Source of the DNA: Streptomyces sp. NRRL B-1140
GTDB taxonomy: Bacteria > Actinomycetota > Actinomycetes > Streptomycetales > Streptomycetaceae
Direction of reading: 5' to 3'
NCBI RefSeq assembly: GCF_001280065.1
Contig: NZ_LGEA01000125.1
Span: 124,001 to 188,000 of the forward strand
Length of the DNA: 64,000 bases
Part shown: positions 1-9,245 of the stretch, piece after piece
How the letters are laid out: each line of letters begins with the position of its first letter
Numbering within the stretch: the first letter of the stretch is position 1
Made by a program: the position numbers and the translations under genes
Notes under the pieces: generated by a model
Told to the model about the DNA's origin: nothing
Databases searched by the model: none
What the model saw: only the letters and a program-made list of their open reading frames with translations

Positions 1-192
1 GTCGTCTCGTTCGTGATCGGCGACGCGACGGGCACCGTCGCCGACTTCCTGCCCGACAAGGCCGGGCAGCTGGTCCTCCGGGAGACGTACGACGGCACCC
101 TCGGCCCGTGGTCGGGGCTCGCGGTGACCGCGTTGTGGACGGCCGCGGCCCTGCTCGCGGGAGCCTGGAGCCTACGCCGCAGGGACGCCTGA
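1..192 (+). CDS. ABC-2 type permease, C-terminal fragment
   Basis: Only the last 63 codons are inside the window. The fragment has a soluble stretch, then a hydrophobic helix (about residues 41-58) and a basic end, LRRRDA. This is the usual end of an ABC-2 transporter permease subunit, which spans the membrane and exports a substrate with a separate ATPase. The start and most of the membrane domain lie upstream of the window, so the substrate cannot be judged. The assignment rests on a short piece and could equally be another polytopic membrane protein. Confidence 0.55.
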   Translation, partial: VVSFVIGDATGTVADFLPDKAGQLVLRETYDGTLGPWSGLAVTALWTAAALLAGAWSLRRRDA

Positions 193-218
193 CGGGAAGC
201 CGGATGACGCCCCGCCAA

Positions 219-241
219 GTGTCAGTGGCGGCGGGTTTACT
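219..241 (+). promoter_or_regulatory. PafBC (RecA-NDp)-like damage promoter
   Basis: GTGTCAGTG at 219-227 is followed by eight bases and then TTTACT at 236-241. The known RecA-independent DNA-damage promoter of actinobacteria is TTGTCRGTG-N8-TANNNT, so 8 of 9 bases match in the upstream element and the spacing is exact; the -10 differs at its second base. The -10 ends six bases before the ATG at 248, so the transcript would be leaderless. Confidence 0.55.
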
Positions 242-247
242 GGACCC

Positions 248-679
248 ATGAACATCGCACAGCACCTCGCCCTCATCGACGAGCTGTGCCACCGCCCCTT
301 TCCGGCGGAGCACGGCCCGTCGGACGTCGGTGTCTCGGGGCCCGGTCACCACCTCGCGGTGTTAGCGGCCGGGACCGAGGGCGACCCCGGGGCCCGGGCG
401 GTGACCGTCGACCAGTTCGAGAAGGACCGGGACGCGGTCCACGAGCTCCTCGCCTCCCGTTGGGGCGACACGGACCCCTACAACCTGCAGACCGTGCTGC
501 TGCGCACCGAGCGGGAGCACGTACCCGGGCCGTGGGCCGAGTTGAGCGCGCGGGCCGGCGTCGCCCACCTGTGGGAGGTGGAGGGCACGGGCCGCTGGGT
601 CGCCGTGGCGGTCGCGGACCGGGACGCCTCACGCGAGGTCCAGTTGCTGGCTCTGGTCACGGAGACGGACCCGCCGTAG
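248..679 (+). CDS. hypothetical protein, 143 aa, with a TTA codon
   Basis: A soluble acidic protein that I do not recognise. It has no signal peptide, membrane segment or clear motif. Aromatic pairs (DPYNLQ, GPWAEL, HLWEVEG) and alternating hydrophobic strands suggest a compact alpha/beta domain. The ATG at 248 sits directly behind a damage-type promoter and has no Shine-Dalgarno sequence, so leaderless translation is likely. Codon 39 (362-364) is TTA, which in Streptomyces makes translation depend on the bldA tRNA. It converges on the DNA glycosylase gene mug, whose stop lies 5 bp away. A role in the DNA-damage response is inference from promoter and neighbour only. Confidence 0.7.
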   Translation: MNIAQHLALIDELCHRPFPAEHGPSDVGVSGPGHHLAVLAAGTEGDPGARAVTVDQFEKDRDAVHELLASRWGDTDPYNLQTVLLRTEREHVPGPWAELSARAGVAHLWEVEGTGRWVAVAVADRDASREVQLLALVTETDPP

Positions 680-683
680 CGGA

Positions 684-1229
684 TCAGTCCCCGGCGGCCT
701 CCCGCAGGCGGCCGAACTCCTCGGCCATCGTGTCGAGCGTCCAGTGGGCGTTCAGCCCGCTCGGGTTGGGCAGCACCCACACGCGGGAGTCACCGATCGT
801 CCGGGCCTGCGGCCCCACCCGCGCCGTGCGGTCGTCGAACGCGGCGCGATACGCGGTCACACCGACCACGGCCAGCCAGCGCGGCCGCAGCCGCGCCACC
901 TTCGCCGCGAGCAGCCGCCCGCCCTCGCGGTACTCCTCGGCGCTGAGCTCGTCCGCCCGCGCGGAGGCCCGCGCCACGACGTTGGTGATGCCGAGGCCGT
1001 ACGACAGCAACTCTTCCTGTTCGGACGGCTTCAGCAGCCTCGGTGTGAACCCGGACCGGTGGAGCACCGGCCAGAAGCGGTTGCCCGGCCGGGCGAAGTG
1101 ATGGCCCGTCGCGGCCGTCATCAGACCGGGGTTGATACCGCAGAAGAGGACGTGCAGGCCCTCCGCGACCACGTCGGGCACGACGCGGTCGCGGGCGGCC
1201 TGCAGTTCCTCGGGCGTGAAACGCACCAT
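684..1229 (-). CDS. mug: G/U mismatch-specific DNA glycosylase
   Basis: This is a Mug/TDG-type uracil-DNA glycosylase of 181 aa. It excises uracil or mismatched bases opposite guanine in base-excision repair. The family active-site block GINPG is near residue 31, followed by GHHFARPGNRFW, and the second conserved loop NPSGLNAHW lies near the C-terminus; both line the base pocket. I chose the ATG at 1229 because homology begins at once (MVRFTPEEL). The frame stays open upstream to 1343 but that part would lie inside purB and is arginine/serine-rich shadow sequence. The gene sits 13 bp behind the purB stop on the same strand and is probably cotranscribed with it. Confidence 0.92.
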   Translation of the reverse strand: MVRFTPEELQAARDRVVPDVVAEGLHVLFCGINPGLMTAATGHHFARPGNRFWPVLHRSGFTPRLLKPSEQEELLSYGLGITNVVARASARADELSAEEYREGGRLLAAKVARLRPRWLAVVGVTAYRAAFDDRTARVGPQARTIGDSRVWVLPNPSGLNAHWTLDTMAEEFGRLREAAGD

Positions 1230-1242
1230 CGGGGAAGACGCG

Positions 1243-2685
1243 TCAGAGGATCGCGCCGGGCGTGTAGCCCGCGGCCTCGGGGTGCTGCTTGACGATCTCC
1301 TCGACCCGGGCGACGACGGCGGCGACCTGGTCGCCCGCGGCACCGGTGAAGGACAGCTTGTCGGCCATCAGCGCGTCCAGCTGGTCCCGGTCCAGCGGGA
1401 TGCGCGCGTCGGCGGCCAGCTTGTCGAGCAGCTCGTTGCGCTCGGCACCCTGCTCGCGCATGGCGAGCGCGGAGGCGACGGCGTTCTCCTTGATCGCCTC
1501 GTGCGCGAGCTCCCGGCCCACGCCCGCGCGCACGGCGCCCATGAGGACCTTCGTGGTGGCGAGGAACGGCAGGTAGCGGTCCAGCTCACGGGCGACGACC
1601 GCGGGGAACGCGCCGAACTCGTCGAGCACCGTCAGGAACGTCTCCAGCAGACCGTCGAGCGCGAAGAACGCGTCCGGCAGCGCGACCCGGCGCACCACCG
1701 AGCAGGACACGTCGCCCTCGTTCCACTGGTCGCCCGCCAGCTCGCCGGTCATCGACGCGTAACCGCGCAGGATCACCATCAGGCCGTTGACACGCTCGCA
1801 GGAGCGGGTGTTCATCTTGTGCGGCATCGCCGAGGAGCCGACCTGGCCCGGCTTGAACCCCTCGGTGACCAGCTCGTGCCCGGCCATCAGCCGGATCGTC
1901 TTGGCCAGCGACGACGGGGCCGCCGCCAACTGCACCAGCGCGGTGACGACCTCGTAGTCCAGCGAGCGCGGGTAGACCTGGCCGACCGAGGTGAACGCCT
2001 GCGAGAAACCCAGGTGCGTGGCGATCCGCTGCTCCAGGTCCGCGAGCTTCGCGGCGTCCCCGCCCAGCAGGTCCAGCATGTCCTGCGCGGTGCCGACCGG
2101 GCCCTTGATGCCGCGCAGCGGGTAGCGGCCCAGCAGCTCCTCGATACGGCCGTGGGCGACGAGCAGCTCGTCGGTGGCGGTGGCGAAGCGCTTGCCGAGG
2201 GTGGTGGCCTGGGCGGCGACGTTGTGCGAGCGGCCGGCCATGACCAGCTCGCCGTACTCGCCGGCCAGCTTGCCGAGCCGGGCGAGGACGGCGACCGCGC
2301 GGTCGCGCACCAGCTCCAGCGAGAGGCGGATCTGGAGCTGCTCGACGTTCTCGGTGAGGTCGCGGGACGTCATGCCCTTGTGCACGTGCTCGTGCCCGGC
2401 GAGGTCGTTGAACTCCTCGATGCGCGCCTTCACGTCGTGCCGCGTGACCTTCTCGCGCTCGGCGATGGAGGCCAGGTCGACGGTGTCGAGGACGCGCTCG
2501 TAGTCGGCGAGCGCCGCGTCCGGCACCTCGATGCCGAGATCCTTCTGGGCCCGCAGCACGGCGAGCCAGAGCTGCCGCTCCAGCTTCACCTTCTGCTCGG
2601 GCGACCAGAGCGTGGCGAGCTCGGCGGAGGCGTAGCGTCCGGCGAGGACGTTCGGGATGCGGGGCTTGGCGGGAGCGGAAGTCAC
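1243..2685 (-). CDS. purB: adenylosuccinate lyase
   Basis: A 480-aa lyase of the fumarase/aspartase superfamily. It splits SAICAR to AICAR and adenylosuccinate to AMP in purine synthesis and acts as a cytoplasmic homotetramer. The superfamily signature SSAMPHKMN is present with its flexible catalytic serine loop, as are the TSRDLTENV and SHNVAAQATT blocks. The start is the GTG at 2685 (VTSAPAKPRIPNV), giving the usual family length. The same frame stays open back to 3669, but that part reads as low-complexity sequence antisense to the esterase gene. Confidence 0.96.
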   Translation of the reverse strand: MTSAPAKPRIPNVLAGRYASAELATLWSPEQKVKLERQLWLAVLRAQKDLGIEVPDAALADYERVLDTVDLASIAEREKVTRHDVKARIEEFNDLAGHEHVHKGMTSRDLTENVEQLQIRLSLELVRDRAVAVLARLGKLAGEYGELVMAGRSHNVAAQATTLGKRFATATDELLVAHGRIEELLGRYPLRGIKGPVGTAQDMLDLLGGDAAKLADLEQRIATHLGFSQAFTSVGQVYPRSLDYEVVTALVQLAAAPSSLAKTIRLMAGHELVTEGFKPGQVGSSAMPHKMNTRSCERVNGLMVILRGYASMTGELAGDQWNEGDVSCSVVRRVALPDAFFALDGLLETFLTVLDEFGAFPAVVARELDRYLPFLATTKVLMGAVRAGVGRELAHEAIKENAVASALAMREQGAERNELLDKLAADARIPLDRDQLDALMADKLSFTGAAGDQVAAVVARVEEIVKQHPEAAGYTPGAIL

Positions 2686-2777
2686 GTGTACGGATTCTAC
2701 TGTCGATTCCTGCAGGCCAGCGCCGCGGGTGTCTTTGTCGGAACCTACGAGAGTGTCCCGGGCGCGTCCACCTGCGG

Positions 2778-3557
2778 CTACGCCGGGCCCTCGTACGGCA
2801 GCAGCTCCGGTCGCTTCGGGGGCAGCCCGTCGCCCGAGGAGCGGCCCGTCAGGCGGCGGCCTATCCACGGGAGCAGGTGCTGCCGGGCGAACCGGGCGTC
2901 CGCCACCCGCCGCACGACCCAGCCCGGTGGCAGCGTCGCCGGCATCGGTGTGTGCCACTCGGCGTCCTCGGGGTCGTGGCCCAGCGTCTGCCAGACCGCC
3001 TCGGCGACCCGGCGGTGGCCCTCGGGCGTCAGGTGCAGCCGGTCCACGTCCCACATCCGCGGATCGCTCAGGGAGGGAGCGCCGTACAGATCGACGACGA
3101 GTGCGCCGTGCCGGGTGGCCAGGTCGTCGACGCAGGCGAACAGCTCCTCCATGCGGGGACGGAACCGCGCCTGGACCGGGCCCTGCCGCGCCGGGCTGCG
3201 CATCAGGACGAGCTGCCGGCACGCGGGGGCCAGCTTCTCCACGGCCTCCGTGAGGAGCCCGCGGACGCGGCCCATGTCGCACTTGGGCCGCAGCGTGTCG
3301 TTGAGCCCGCCGACCAGGGTGATCACGTCGGCTCCCATGGCCGCCGCGACATCGACCTGTTCGTCGACGATCTGCTGGATCAGCTTGCCGCGCACCGCGA
3401 GGTTGGCGTACCGGAAGCCGGGCGTGCGGGCCGCCATCCGGGCGGCGAGCAGGTCGGCCCAGCCGCGGTAGGTGCCGTCGGGCATCAGGTCCGACATGCC
3501 CTCGGTGAAGGAGTCGCCGAGGGCGACCAGGCTGCTGTGGGTGGGGTTCGTCTGCAT
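2778..3557 (-). CDS. SGNH/GDSL-family hydrolase
   Basis: A 259-aa cytoplasmic GDSL-type esterase or lipase; no signal peptide is seen. The block I nucleophile is in GDSFTEG near residue 14, block III is GGLND, and the catalytic Asp-His pair is in DRLHLT, in the order expected for an SGNH hydrolase. The ATG at 3557 places the GDS block at the usual distance from the N-terminus. An in-frame ATG at 3647 would add an unrelated arginine-rich leader. The substrate is not predictable. It lies 92 bp upstream of purB on the same strand and may be expressed separately. Confidence 0.88.
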   Translation of the reverse strand: MQTNPTHSSLVALGDSFTEGMSDLMPDGTYRGWADLLAARMAARTPGFRYANLAVRGKLIQQIVDEQVDVAAAMGADVITLVGGLNDTLRPKCDMGRVRGLLTEAVEKLAPACRQLVLMRSPARQGPVQARFRPRMEELFACVDDLATRHGALVVDLYGAPSLSDPRMWDVDRLHLTPEGHRRVAEAVWQTLGHDPEDAEWHTPMPATLPPGWVVRRVADARFARQHLLPWIGRRLTGRSSGDGLPPKRPELLPYEGPA

Positions 3558-3665
3558 GGCGACGGAAATGGTATCCCGTGCACATACCCAGCAGTCGGTC
3601 GGTCCCGCCGGGCGGGACCGGACCCGCCGACCGAACGGCTCCCACAACCCGCCGGGCCCGCTTCC

Positions 3666-4679
3666 TCACGCCCGCTGACCGAACAGCTCCCGCAGGACGT
3701 CCTCCATGGTCACAAGACCGGCCAGCCGCCCGTCCGCCCCGAGCACGGCCGCGAGGTGCGTACGGCTGCCCCGCATGGCCGTGAGGACGTCGTCCAGTGG
3801 CGTGTGCTCGCGCACGCGGGCGATGGGGCGCATGTCCCGCAGCCGGAACGGCACGTCACGCCCGATGGCGTCCAGGGCGTCCTTCACATGCAGGTAGCCG
3901 ACGATCCGGCGTCCCTCGTCCACCACGGGAAAGCGGGAGAACCCGGACTCCGCCGACAGCCGCTCCAGCTCCTCCGGGGTGACGCCCACACTCGCGTACA
4001 CCACGCGCTCCAGTGGCAGCACCACGTCCCGCACCGGACGGCGGCCCAGCTCCAGCGCGTCGCGCAGCCGCTCCTGGGCGCGGTCGTCGATCAGGCCGGC
4101 CTCGCCGGAGTCCTTCACGATCTGCGCTATCTCCGCGTCCGAGTAGGAGGCGGCGACCTCCTCCCGGGCCTCCACCCGCAGCAGCTTCAGCAGCGTGTTG
4201 GCGAACGCGTTCACCGTGAAGATCACCGGACGCAGGGCGCGGGACAGCGCCACCAGGGGCGGTCCGAGCGCCAGCGCGCTGCGGACCGGCTCGGCGAGGG
4301 CGATGTTCTTCGGCACCATCTCGCCGAGCAGCATGTGCAGATAGGTCGCCAGCGACAGCGCGATCACGAAGGACACCGCGTGCCCCGCGCCCTCGGGCAC
4401 GCCCACCGCGTGGAAGACCGGCTCCAGCAGGTGTGCGATCGCGGGCTCGGCCACCACGCCCAGCACCAGCGTGCACAGCGTGATGCCGAGCTGGGCGGCG
4501 GCCATCAGCGCGGACACGTGCTCCAGGCCCCACAGCACGCTCTTCGCGCGCCGGTCACCCTGGTCGGCATAGGGCTCGATCTGGCTGCGGCGCACGGAGA
4601 TCAAGGCGAACTCGGCGCCGACGAAGAAGGCGTTGACGACGAGTGTCGCCAGCCCGATCAGCAGCTGGACGGCGGTCAC
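3666..4679 (-). CDS. CNNM (DUF21)-CBS membrane protein
   Basis: A 337-aa membrane protein. An N-terminal DUF21/CNNM transmembrane domain (about residues 1-180, several hydrophobic helices) is followed by a pair of CBS domains (about 195-330; SGFSRFPVVDEG and RTHLAAVLGADGRLAGLVTMEDVLREL). The family is linked to magnesium/cobalt efflux or metal homeostasis, with CBS domains sensing nucleotides. It lacks the C-terminal CorC_HlyC domain that its neighbour has. Its start overlaps the stop of the next upstream gene by 4 bp, so the two are translationally coupled and probably form a heteromer. Confidence 0.87.
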   Translation of the reverse strand: MTAVQLLIGLATLVVNAFFVGAEFALISVRRSQIEPYADQGDRRAKSVLWGLEHVSALMAAAQLGITLCTLVLGVVAEPAIAHLLEPVFHAVGVPEGAGHAVSFVIALSLATYLHMLLGEMVPKNIALAEPVRSALALGPPLVALSRALRPVIFTVNAFANTLLKLLRVEAREEVAASYSDAEIAQIVKDSGEAGLIDDRAQERLRDALELGRRPVRDVVLPLERVVYASVGVTPEELERLSAESGFSRFPVVDEGRRIVGYLHVKDALDAIGRDVPFRLRDMRPIARVREHTPLDDVLTAMRGSRTHLAAVLGADGRLAGLVTMEDVLRELFGQRA

Positions 4680-6016
4680 AGCTCCACCCCCTTCTCGTCG
4701 GGCTTGTGGTCGTCGAGAGGGGCGCGCAGCCGCACGCGGGCCGCCCGGCGACCCGTGGCGTCCAGGACCTCCAGGTGCCAGCCGGCGACCTCGAGGGTGT
4801 CACCGGCGGCCGGTATCCGGCCGAGCACCGTCGCCACCAGCCCGGCGAGCGTCTCGTAGGGCCCCTCCGGCGGGCGCAGTCCGATCCGTTCCAGGTGGTC
4901 CACGCGTGCCGAGCCGTCGGCCGAGTACAGCGCGCGCCCGGACTCGTCGGTGCCGGCCGGCGCCAGGTCGGGTGTCTCGTGCGGATCGTGCTCGTCGCGC
5001 ACCTCGCCGACGACCTCCTCGACGATGTCCTCCAGGGTGGCCACGCCCGCCGTGCCGCCGTACTCGTCGATCACGACGGCCATCGTGCGCTTGCCGGAGA
5101 GCCGGTCCAGGAGCCGGTCGACGGTGAGCGTCTCCGGGACCAGCAGGGGTTCGCGCATCAGCTCGGCGACGTAGATCCGGGTCCGGCGCTCGGCCGGTAC
5201 CGCCAACACGTCCTTGACGTGGGCCGTGCCGACGACCGAGTCGAGGGTCCCGCGGTAGACGGGGAACCGGGACAGGCCGGTCGCCCGGGTCGCGTTCGCC
5301 ACGTCCTCCAGGGTCGCCTGCACCTCCAGCGCGACGACCTGCACCCGGGGCGTCATCACGTTCTCCGCCGTCAGGTCGGCGAGGTTCAGCGTGCGCACGA
5401 ACAGCTCGGCGGTGTCCGCCTCCAGGGCGCCCTCCTTGGCGGAGTGCCGGGCGAGGGCGGCCAGCTCCTGCGGCCCGCGCGCCGAGGCGAGTTCCTCGGC
5501 GGGCTCCACGCCGATCCGCCGTACGACCCGGTTCGCCGTGTTGTTGAGGTGAGTGATGAACGGCCGGAACGCGGCACTGAACCAGCGCTGGGCGTTGCCC
5601 ACGGTCTTGGCGACGGTCAGCGGCGAGGAGATCGCCCAGTTCTTGGGGACCAGCTCGCCGACGACCATCAGGAACACCGTGGACAGGGCGGTGCCGATCA
5701 CCAGCGCGATGCTGTGCGACGCCGAACGCGAGACGCCGAGGTCCTCCAGCGGTCCGGCGATCAGGGCGGCGATCGACGGCTCGGCGAGCATGCCGACCAC
5801 CAGATTCGTGACCGTGATGCCGAGCTGCGCCCCGGACAGCTGGAACGTCAGGTTCCGTACGGCCTTCAGCGCACCCTGCGCGCCTCGCTCGCCGCGCTCG
5901 ACGGCCTGCTCCAGCTCGGCGCGCTCGACCGTGGTGAGGGAGAACTCGGCCGCCACGAAGGCGCCGCAGGCGAGCGAGAGCGCGATCGCCGCCAGCAGGA
6001 GGAGCACTTCGGTCAT
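4676..6016 (-). CDS. CNNM-CBS-CorC_HlyC membrane protein
   Basis: A 446-aa paralogue of the downstream gene. It has a DUF21/CNNM membrane domain (about 1-190), two CBS domains (about 210-330; IDEYGGTAGVATLEDIVEE is the typical second-CBS end) and a C-terminal CorC_HlyC/transporter-associated domain (about 350-435). The predicted role is divalent cation transport or homeostasis at the cytoplasmic membrane. It is the first gene of a two-gene operon with a 4-bp overlap. The upstream region 6017-6192 holds no gene. Confidence 0.88.
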   Translation of the reverse strand: MTEVLLLLAAIALSLACGAFVAAEFSLTTVERAELEQAVERGERGAQGALKAVRNLTFQLSGAQLGITVTNLVVGMLAEPSIAALIAGPLEDLGVSRSASHSIALVIGTALSTVFLMVVGELVPKNWAISSPLTVAKTVGNAQRWFSAAFRPFITHLNNTANRVVRRIGVEPAEELASARGPQELAALARHSAKEGALEADTAELFVRTLNLADLTAENVMTPRVQVVALEVQATLEDVANATRATGLSRFPVYRGTLDSVVGTAHVKDVLAVPAERRTRIYVAELMREPLLVPETLTVDRLLDRLSGKRTMAVVIDEYGGTAGVATLEDIVEEVVGEVRDEHDPHETPDLAPAGTDESGRALYSADGSARVDHLERIGLRPPEGPYETLAGLVATVLGRIPAAGDTLEVAGWHLEVLDATGRRAARVRLRAPLDDHKPDEKGVEL

Positions 6017-6192
6017 CGGTTCACCCCCGTTCCATGGTTCTCCAGGACGGGGCGGATCGCGCGGTGCCGCGCGCGGGGAGGCTCGCCCATGGGCGGAGGC
6101 TCACAACCTTTCATGCAGGACCGAGTGGCCATTCAAGAGTAAAGGATGGGCAAAGTCCGCCTGCGGTCGCGATCACGGCCTCACGGCCGCGA

Positions 6193-6618
6193 CTACTTGG
6201 TGAGCGGCTTCACCCAGCGTCGCCACTGCTCCTCTGCCCCGTATCCGGCCGCTCCCCACGTCCGGTGCGCGGTCTCGTTGCGCGTGAGCACCATCGCGTC
6301 CGCGCGGCGCCCGCCGAGCCGCACGAACCGCTCCTCCGCGGCGGCGAGCAGCGCGGTCGCGATGCCCCGGCGGCGGTGCTCCGGGTGCACGGCCAGCCGG
6401 TACAGATGGCAGCGCCAGCCGTCGAACCCGGCGATCACCGTGCCCGCCAGTTCGCCGCCCCGCTCGGCCAGGATCAGCGCCTCGGGGTCGCGTGCCACCA
6501 GCCGCTCCACCCCGCCGCGGTCGTCGCTGATGCTCGTGCCTTCGGCGGCCACCTTCCAGAAGGCCAGAACGGTGTCGAGGTCCTCGGGCGTCGCGGCCCG
6601 GATGCGCAAGTCGGTCAT
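6193..6618 (-). CDS. GNAT-family N-acetyltransferase
   Basis: A 141-aa single-domain GNAT enzyme that transfers acetyl from acetyl-CoA to an unknown amine. Motif A, the pyrophosphate loop, is visible as HPEHRRRGIATALL (Q/RxxGxG/A type) near residue 84, after strand beta-4 YRLAVHPEH. The beginning IRAATPEDLDTV is the usual GNAT first strand and helix. The ATG at 6618 was chosen over the one at 6666 because the extra 16 residues match no GNAT start. It lies downstream of the ABC transporter on the same strand, but nothing ties it to that function. Confidence 0.85.
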   Translation of the reverse strand: MTDLRIRAATPEDLDTVLAFWKVAAEGTSISDDRGGVERLVARDPEALILAERGGELAGTVIAGFDGWRCHLYRLAVHPEHRRRGIATALLAAAEERFVRLGGRRADAMVLTRNETAHRTWGAAGYGAEEQWRRWVKPLTK

Positions 6619-6673
6619 GCCAAGATCACAGCACTCGCGCCCGCCCGCGTCAGACCGTTTCACCATCCGGATG

Positions 6674-9241
6674 TCACTCGTGCGCGATCGCCGCCAGGAC
6701 GTTCATGCGTGAGGCGCGCAACGCCGGCAGCAGCGCCGCCACGACCCCGACCACCGCCGATCCGGCCACCACCAGCACGATCGTGACCCACGGGATCGCC
6801 AGGACCGTCATGCCCTGAAGTGCCAGCACCCGATGCATGGACACACCCCAGACCAGCCCCAGCGCCAGCCCGAGGACCGCGCCGAACACCGCGATCACCA
6901 CCGACTCCAGCCGGATCATCCGCCGCAGCTGACGCCGGGCCAGCCCGATCGCCCGCAGCAGCCCGATCTCCCGGGTGCGTTCGACGACCGACAGCGCGAG
7001 GGTGTTGACCACGCCCAGCACCGCGATGATGATCGCCAGTCCGAGCAGCGCGTACACGAGGTACAGCAGGACGGCGATCTGGTCGTGCACCAGCTGCTTG
7101 TAGTCGGCCAGATCCCGCACCTGAACCTGCGGGTACCGCTCCAGGGTCTTCTCCAGGTGCGCGCGCAGATCGTCGTCGCTCGTGCCGGCGGAGGCGTTGA
7201 CGTACAGCGCGGAGTCCCGCCCGCCCGGCGCGTACCGCTCCAGGGTGTCCAGCCCGAAGAACAGCCCGCCCTGGGTGCCGAACCCCTCGGCGGTGTCCTG
7301 GTCGGTGAGCGCGCCGACCGTCAGCCCGGCCCTGCGGCCCCCCGGGAACTCCACCGGGAGGACGCTGCCCACGCGTACGCCGTGGTCGCGTGCGAAGTCC
7401 CGGTCCATGGCCAGGTGCCCGCGTGCGAGCGCGGCCGCCGAGTCCCCTTGTGCGTAGGTGATATCGGCGACCTCGTCGAGCCGCGGATCGTAGCCCGCCG
7501 CAGTCGTCTCCACGCGGTCGCCGTCCGGGAGGCGCACCGCGACCGGTGTGAACCTCCCGCGCACGACCAGGCCCACACCGTCGGTGCGGCGCACCTTGTC
7601 GGTGACCTCCTGCGGGAACGGCTGGAAGTTGGTGTTCTGCACGACGAAATCGGCGCCGAGCGTCGTGTCGATCTGCCGGTCGAACGACGCGGTCATCGAC
7701 TCGCTCGCCACCGACATCCCGCCGACCAGGGCGATCCCCACCATCAGCGCCGCCGCGGTGGCTCCGGTGCGGCGGGGATTGCGCAGGGCGTTGCGCTGGC
7801 TCATCCGGCCGACCGGACCGAACAGCGCGGGGAAGGCCGCGCCCAGCACCCGGATCACCGGACGCACCAGCAGCGGCCCGGCGATCACCGTCGCGATCAG
7901 GGTGAGCACCACGCCTAGCCCGAGCAATGACGCCGCCGACGACGTCTGCCGGGACACCGCGCAGCCCGCGAGGGCCGCCACGCCGGCCGCCCCGACGATG
8001 GCGCCCGCCACCGCACGCACCCGCAGTGGCCGGCCCACCCCGGCCACCTCGGCGTCCGAGAGCGCGGCCATCGGCGAGACGCCCGCGGCCCGCCGGGCCG
8101 GGAGGTACGCGGCGACGAAGGTGACGCCGAGCCCGACCACGTACGCCGCCACGGGGGTCGCCCAGCCGATCTGCATCTCGTCGGCGTCGATGTTCATGCC
8201 GAGCGTGCCCATCAGCCCGATGAGCCCGGCCGCCAGCCCGATGCCCGCGGCGAGCCCCAGTGTGGAGCCGACCAGCCCGAGCAGCAGCGCCTCGGTGAGC
8301 ACCGAGGCGCGGACCTGGCGGCGGTCGGCGCCCAGAGCGCGCAGCAGGCCCAGCTCACGGGTGCGCTGGGCGATGAGCATGGAGAAGGTGTTGACGATCA
8401 GGAACACGCCGACCAGGACGGCGACCCCGGCGAAGCCGAGCATCACGTACTTGATGACGTCGAGGAACCCGCCCAGCTGCTCCACGTCCGACTCGGCCTG
8501 TTCGCCGGCCGTCCTGAAGTCGTAGGTGTGCGCGCCGAGCGCGTCGGCCACGCGCTGCTTCAGCCGGTCGTCGCCGACCCCCTGAGCCGCGTCGACCGAG
8601 ATGCTCGTGGCCGTGCCCGTCCGGCCCAGCAGCTTCCGCTGGGCGGTGGGGGTGTCGAAGTAGAGGAGTGCGGATCCGGGGTTCGTGGTGGTGAACGTGA
8701 CGATGCCGACCACCCGGACCCGGAACGAGCCGGGCGGTGCGATGACCGTGAGGGTGTCACCGATGTGCACGTTCCTGCGGCCGGCGGTCTCGGAGTCGAG
8801 CAGCGTCTGCGCGGATCCGCGCGGGGCATGGCCCGAGGTCAGTCGCACGGGGCTGCGCTCGTTGGGGTTCCAGGCGTAGCCGAGCGTCGGCGCCCCGGTG
8901 GTCGGGCCCACGGGTTCGTTGTCCTGGTTCACGACCGTGAGGCCGTTCACCTTCACATCGGCGCGGGCCGCCGCGACCCCGTCGACCTGCCGGACCCGTG
9001 CGGCGAGCGCGGCGGGCAGGGTGGCCGTCCGGCCCGACGGCAGCGCTTCGTCGAGGTCCTTCTTCGGGCTGACGGTGACATCGGCCGCGGTGGAGGCGAA
9101 CAGCCGGTCGAACGTGCGGCTGACGGTGTCCGAGAAGATCAGGCTCCCCGTGACGAACGCCACGGACAGCAGGACGGCGAGCGCCGAGAGCAGCAGCCGC
9201 CCCTTGTGTGCCAGAAAGCTCCGCAGGGTCGCCTTGAGCAC
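6674..9241 (-). CDS. FtsX-like ABC transporter permease
   Basis: An 855-aa permease with two FtsX repeats and about ten membrane segments. An N-terminal signal-anchor helix (about 18-38) precedes a large extracytoplasmic domain (about 50-250) and three helices. A central pair of helices leads into a second extracytoplasmic domain and a final three-helix bundle. The cytoplasmic coupling sequences RTRELGLLRALGADRRQ and RTREIGLLRAIGLARRQ match each other, as expected for an internal duplication. Such permeases work with a MacB-type ATPase in export of peptides or lipids or in resistance to cell-envelope antibiotics. Its ATPase is encoded 4 bp upstream. Confidence 0.92.
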   Translation of the reverse strand: MLKATLRSFLAHKGRLLLSALAVLLSVAFVTGSLIFSDTVSRTFDRLFASTAADVTVSPKKDLDEALPSGRTATLPAALAARVRQVDGVAAARADVKVNGLTVVNQDNEPVGPTTGAPTLGYAWNPNERSPVRLTSGHAPRGSAQTLLDSETAGRRNVHIGDTLTVIAPPGSFRVRVVGIVTFTTTNPGSALLYFDTPTAQRKLLGRTGTATSISVDAAQGVGDDRLKQRVADALGAHTYDFRTAGEQAESDVEQLGGFLDVIKYVMLGFAGVAVLVGVFLIVNTFSMLIAQRTRELGLLRALGADRRQVRASVLTEALLLGLVGSTLGLAAGIGLAAGLIGLMGTLGMNIDADEMQIGWATPVAAYVVGLGVTFVAAYLPARRAAGVSPMAALSDAEVAGVGRPLRVRAVAGAIVGAAGVAALAGCAVSRQTSSAASLLGLGVVLTLIATVIAGPLLVRPVIRVLGAAFPALFGPVGRMSQRNALRNPRRTGATAAALMVGIALVGGMSVASESMTASFDRQIDTTLGADFVVQNTNFQPFPQEVTDKVRRTDGVGLVVRGRFTPVAVRLPDGDRVETTAAGYDPRLDEVADITYAQGDSAAALARGHLAMDRDFARDHGVRVGSVLPVEFPGGRRAGLTVGALTDQDTAEGFGTQGGLFFGLDTLERYAPGGRDSALYVNASAGTSDDDLRAHLEKTLERYPQVQVRDLADYKQLVHDQIAVLLYLVYALLGLAIIIAVLGVVNTLALSVVERTREIGLLRAIGLARRQLRRMIRLESVVIAVFGAVLGLALGLVWGVSMHRVLALQGMTVLAIPWVTIVLVVAGSAVVGVVAALLPALRASRMNVLAAIAHE

Positions 9242-9245
9242 GGGC

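Noticed and set aside
1132..3471. Open frame of 779 codons on the plus strand
   Set aside because: It is antisense to purB and the esterase gene, with low-complexity composition typical for high-GC shadow frames.
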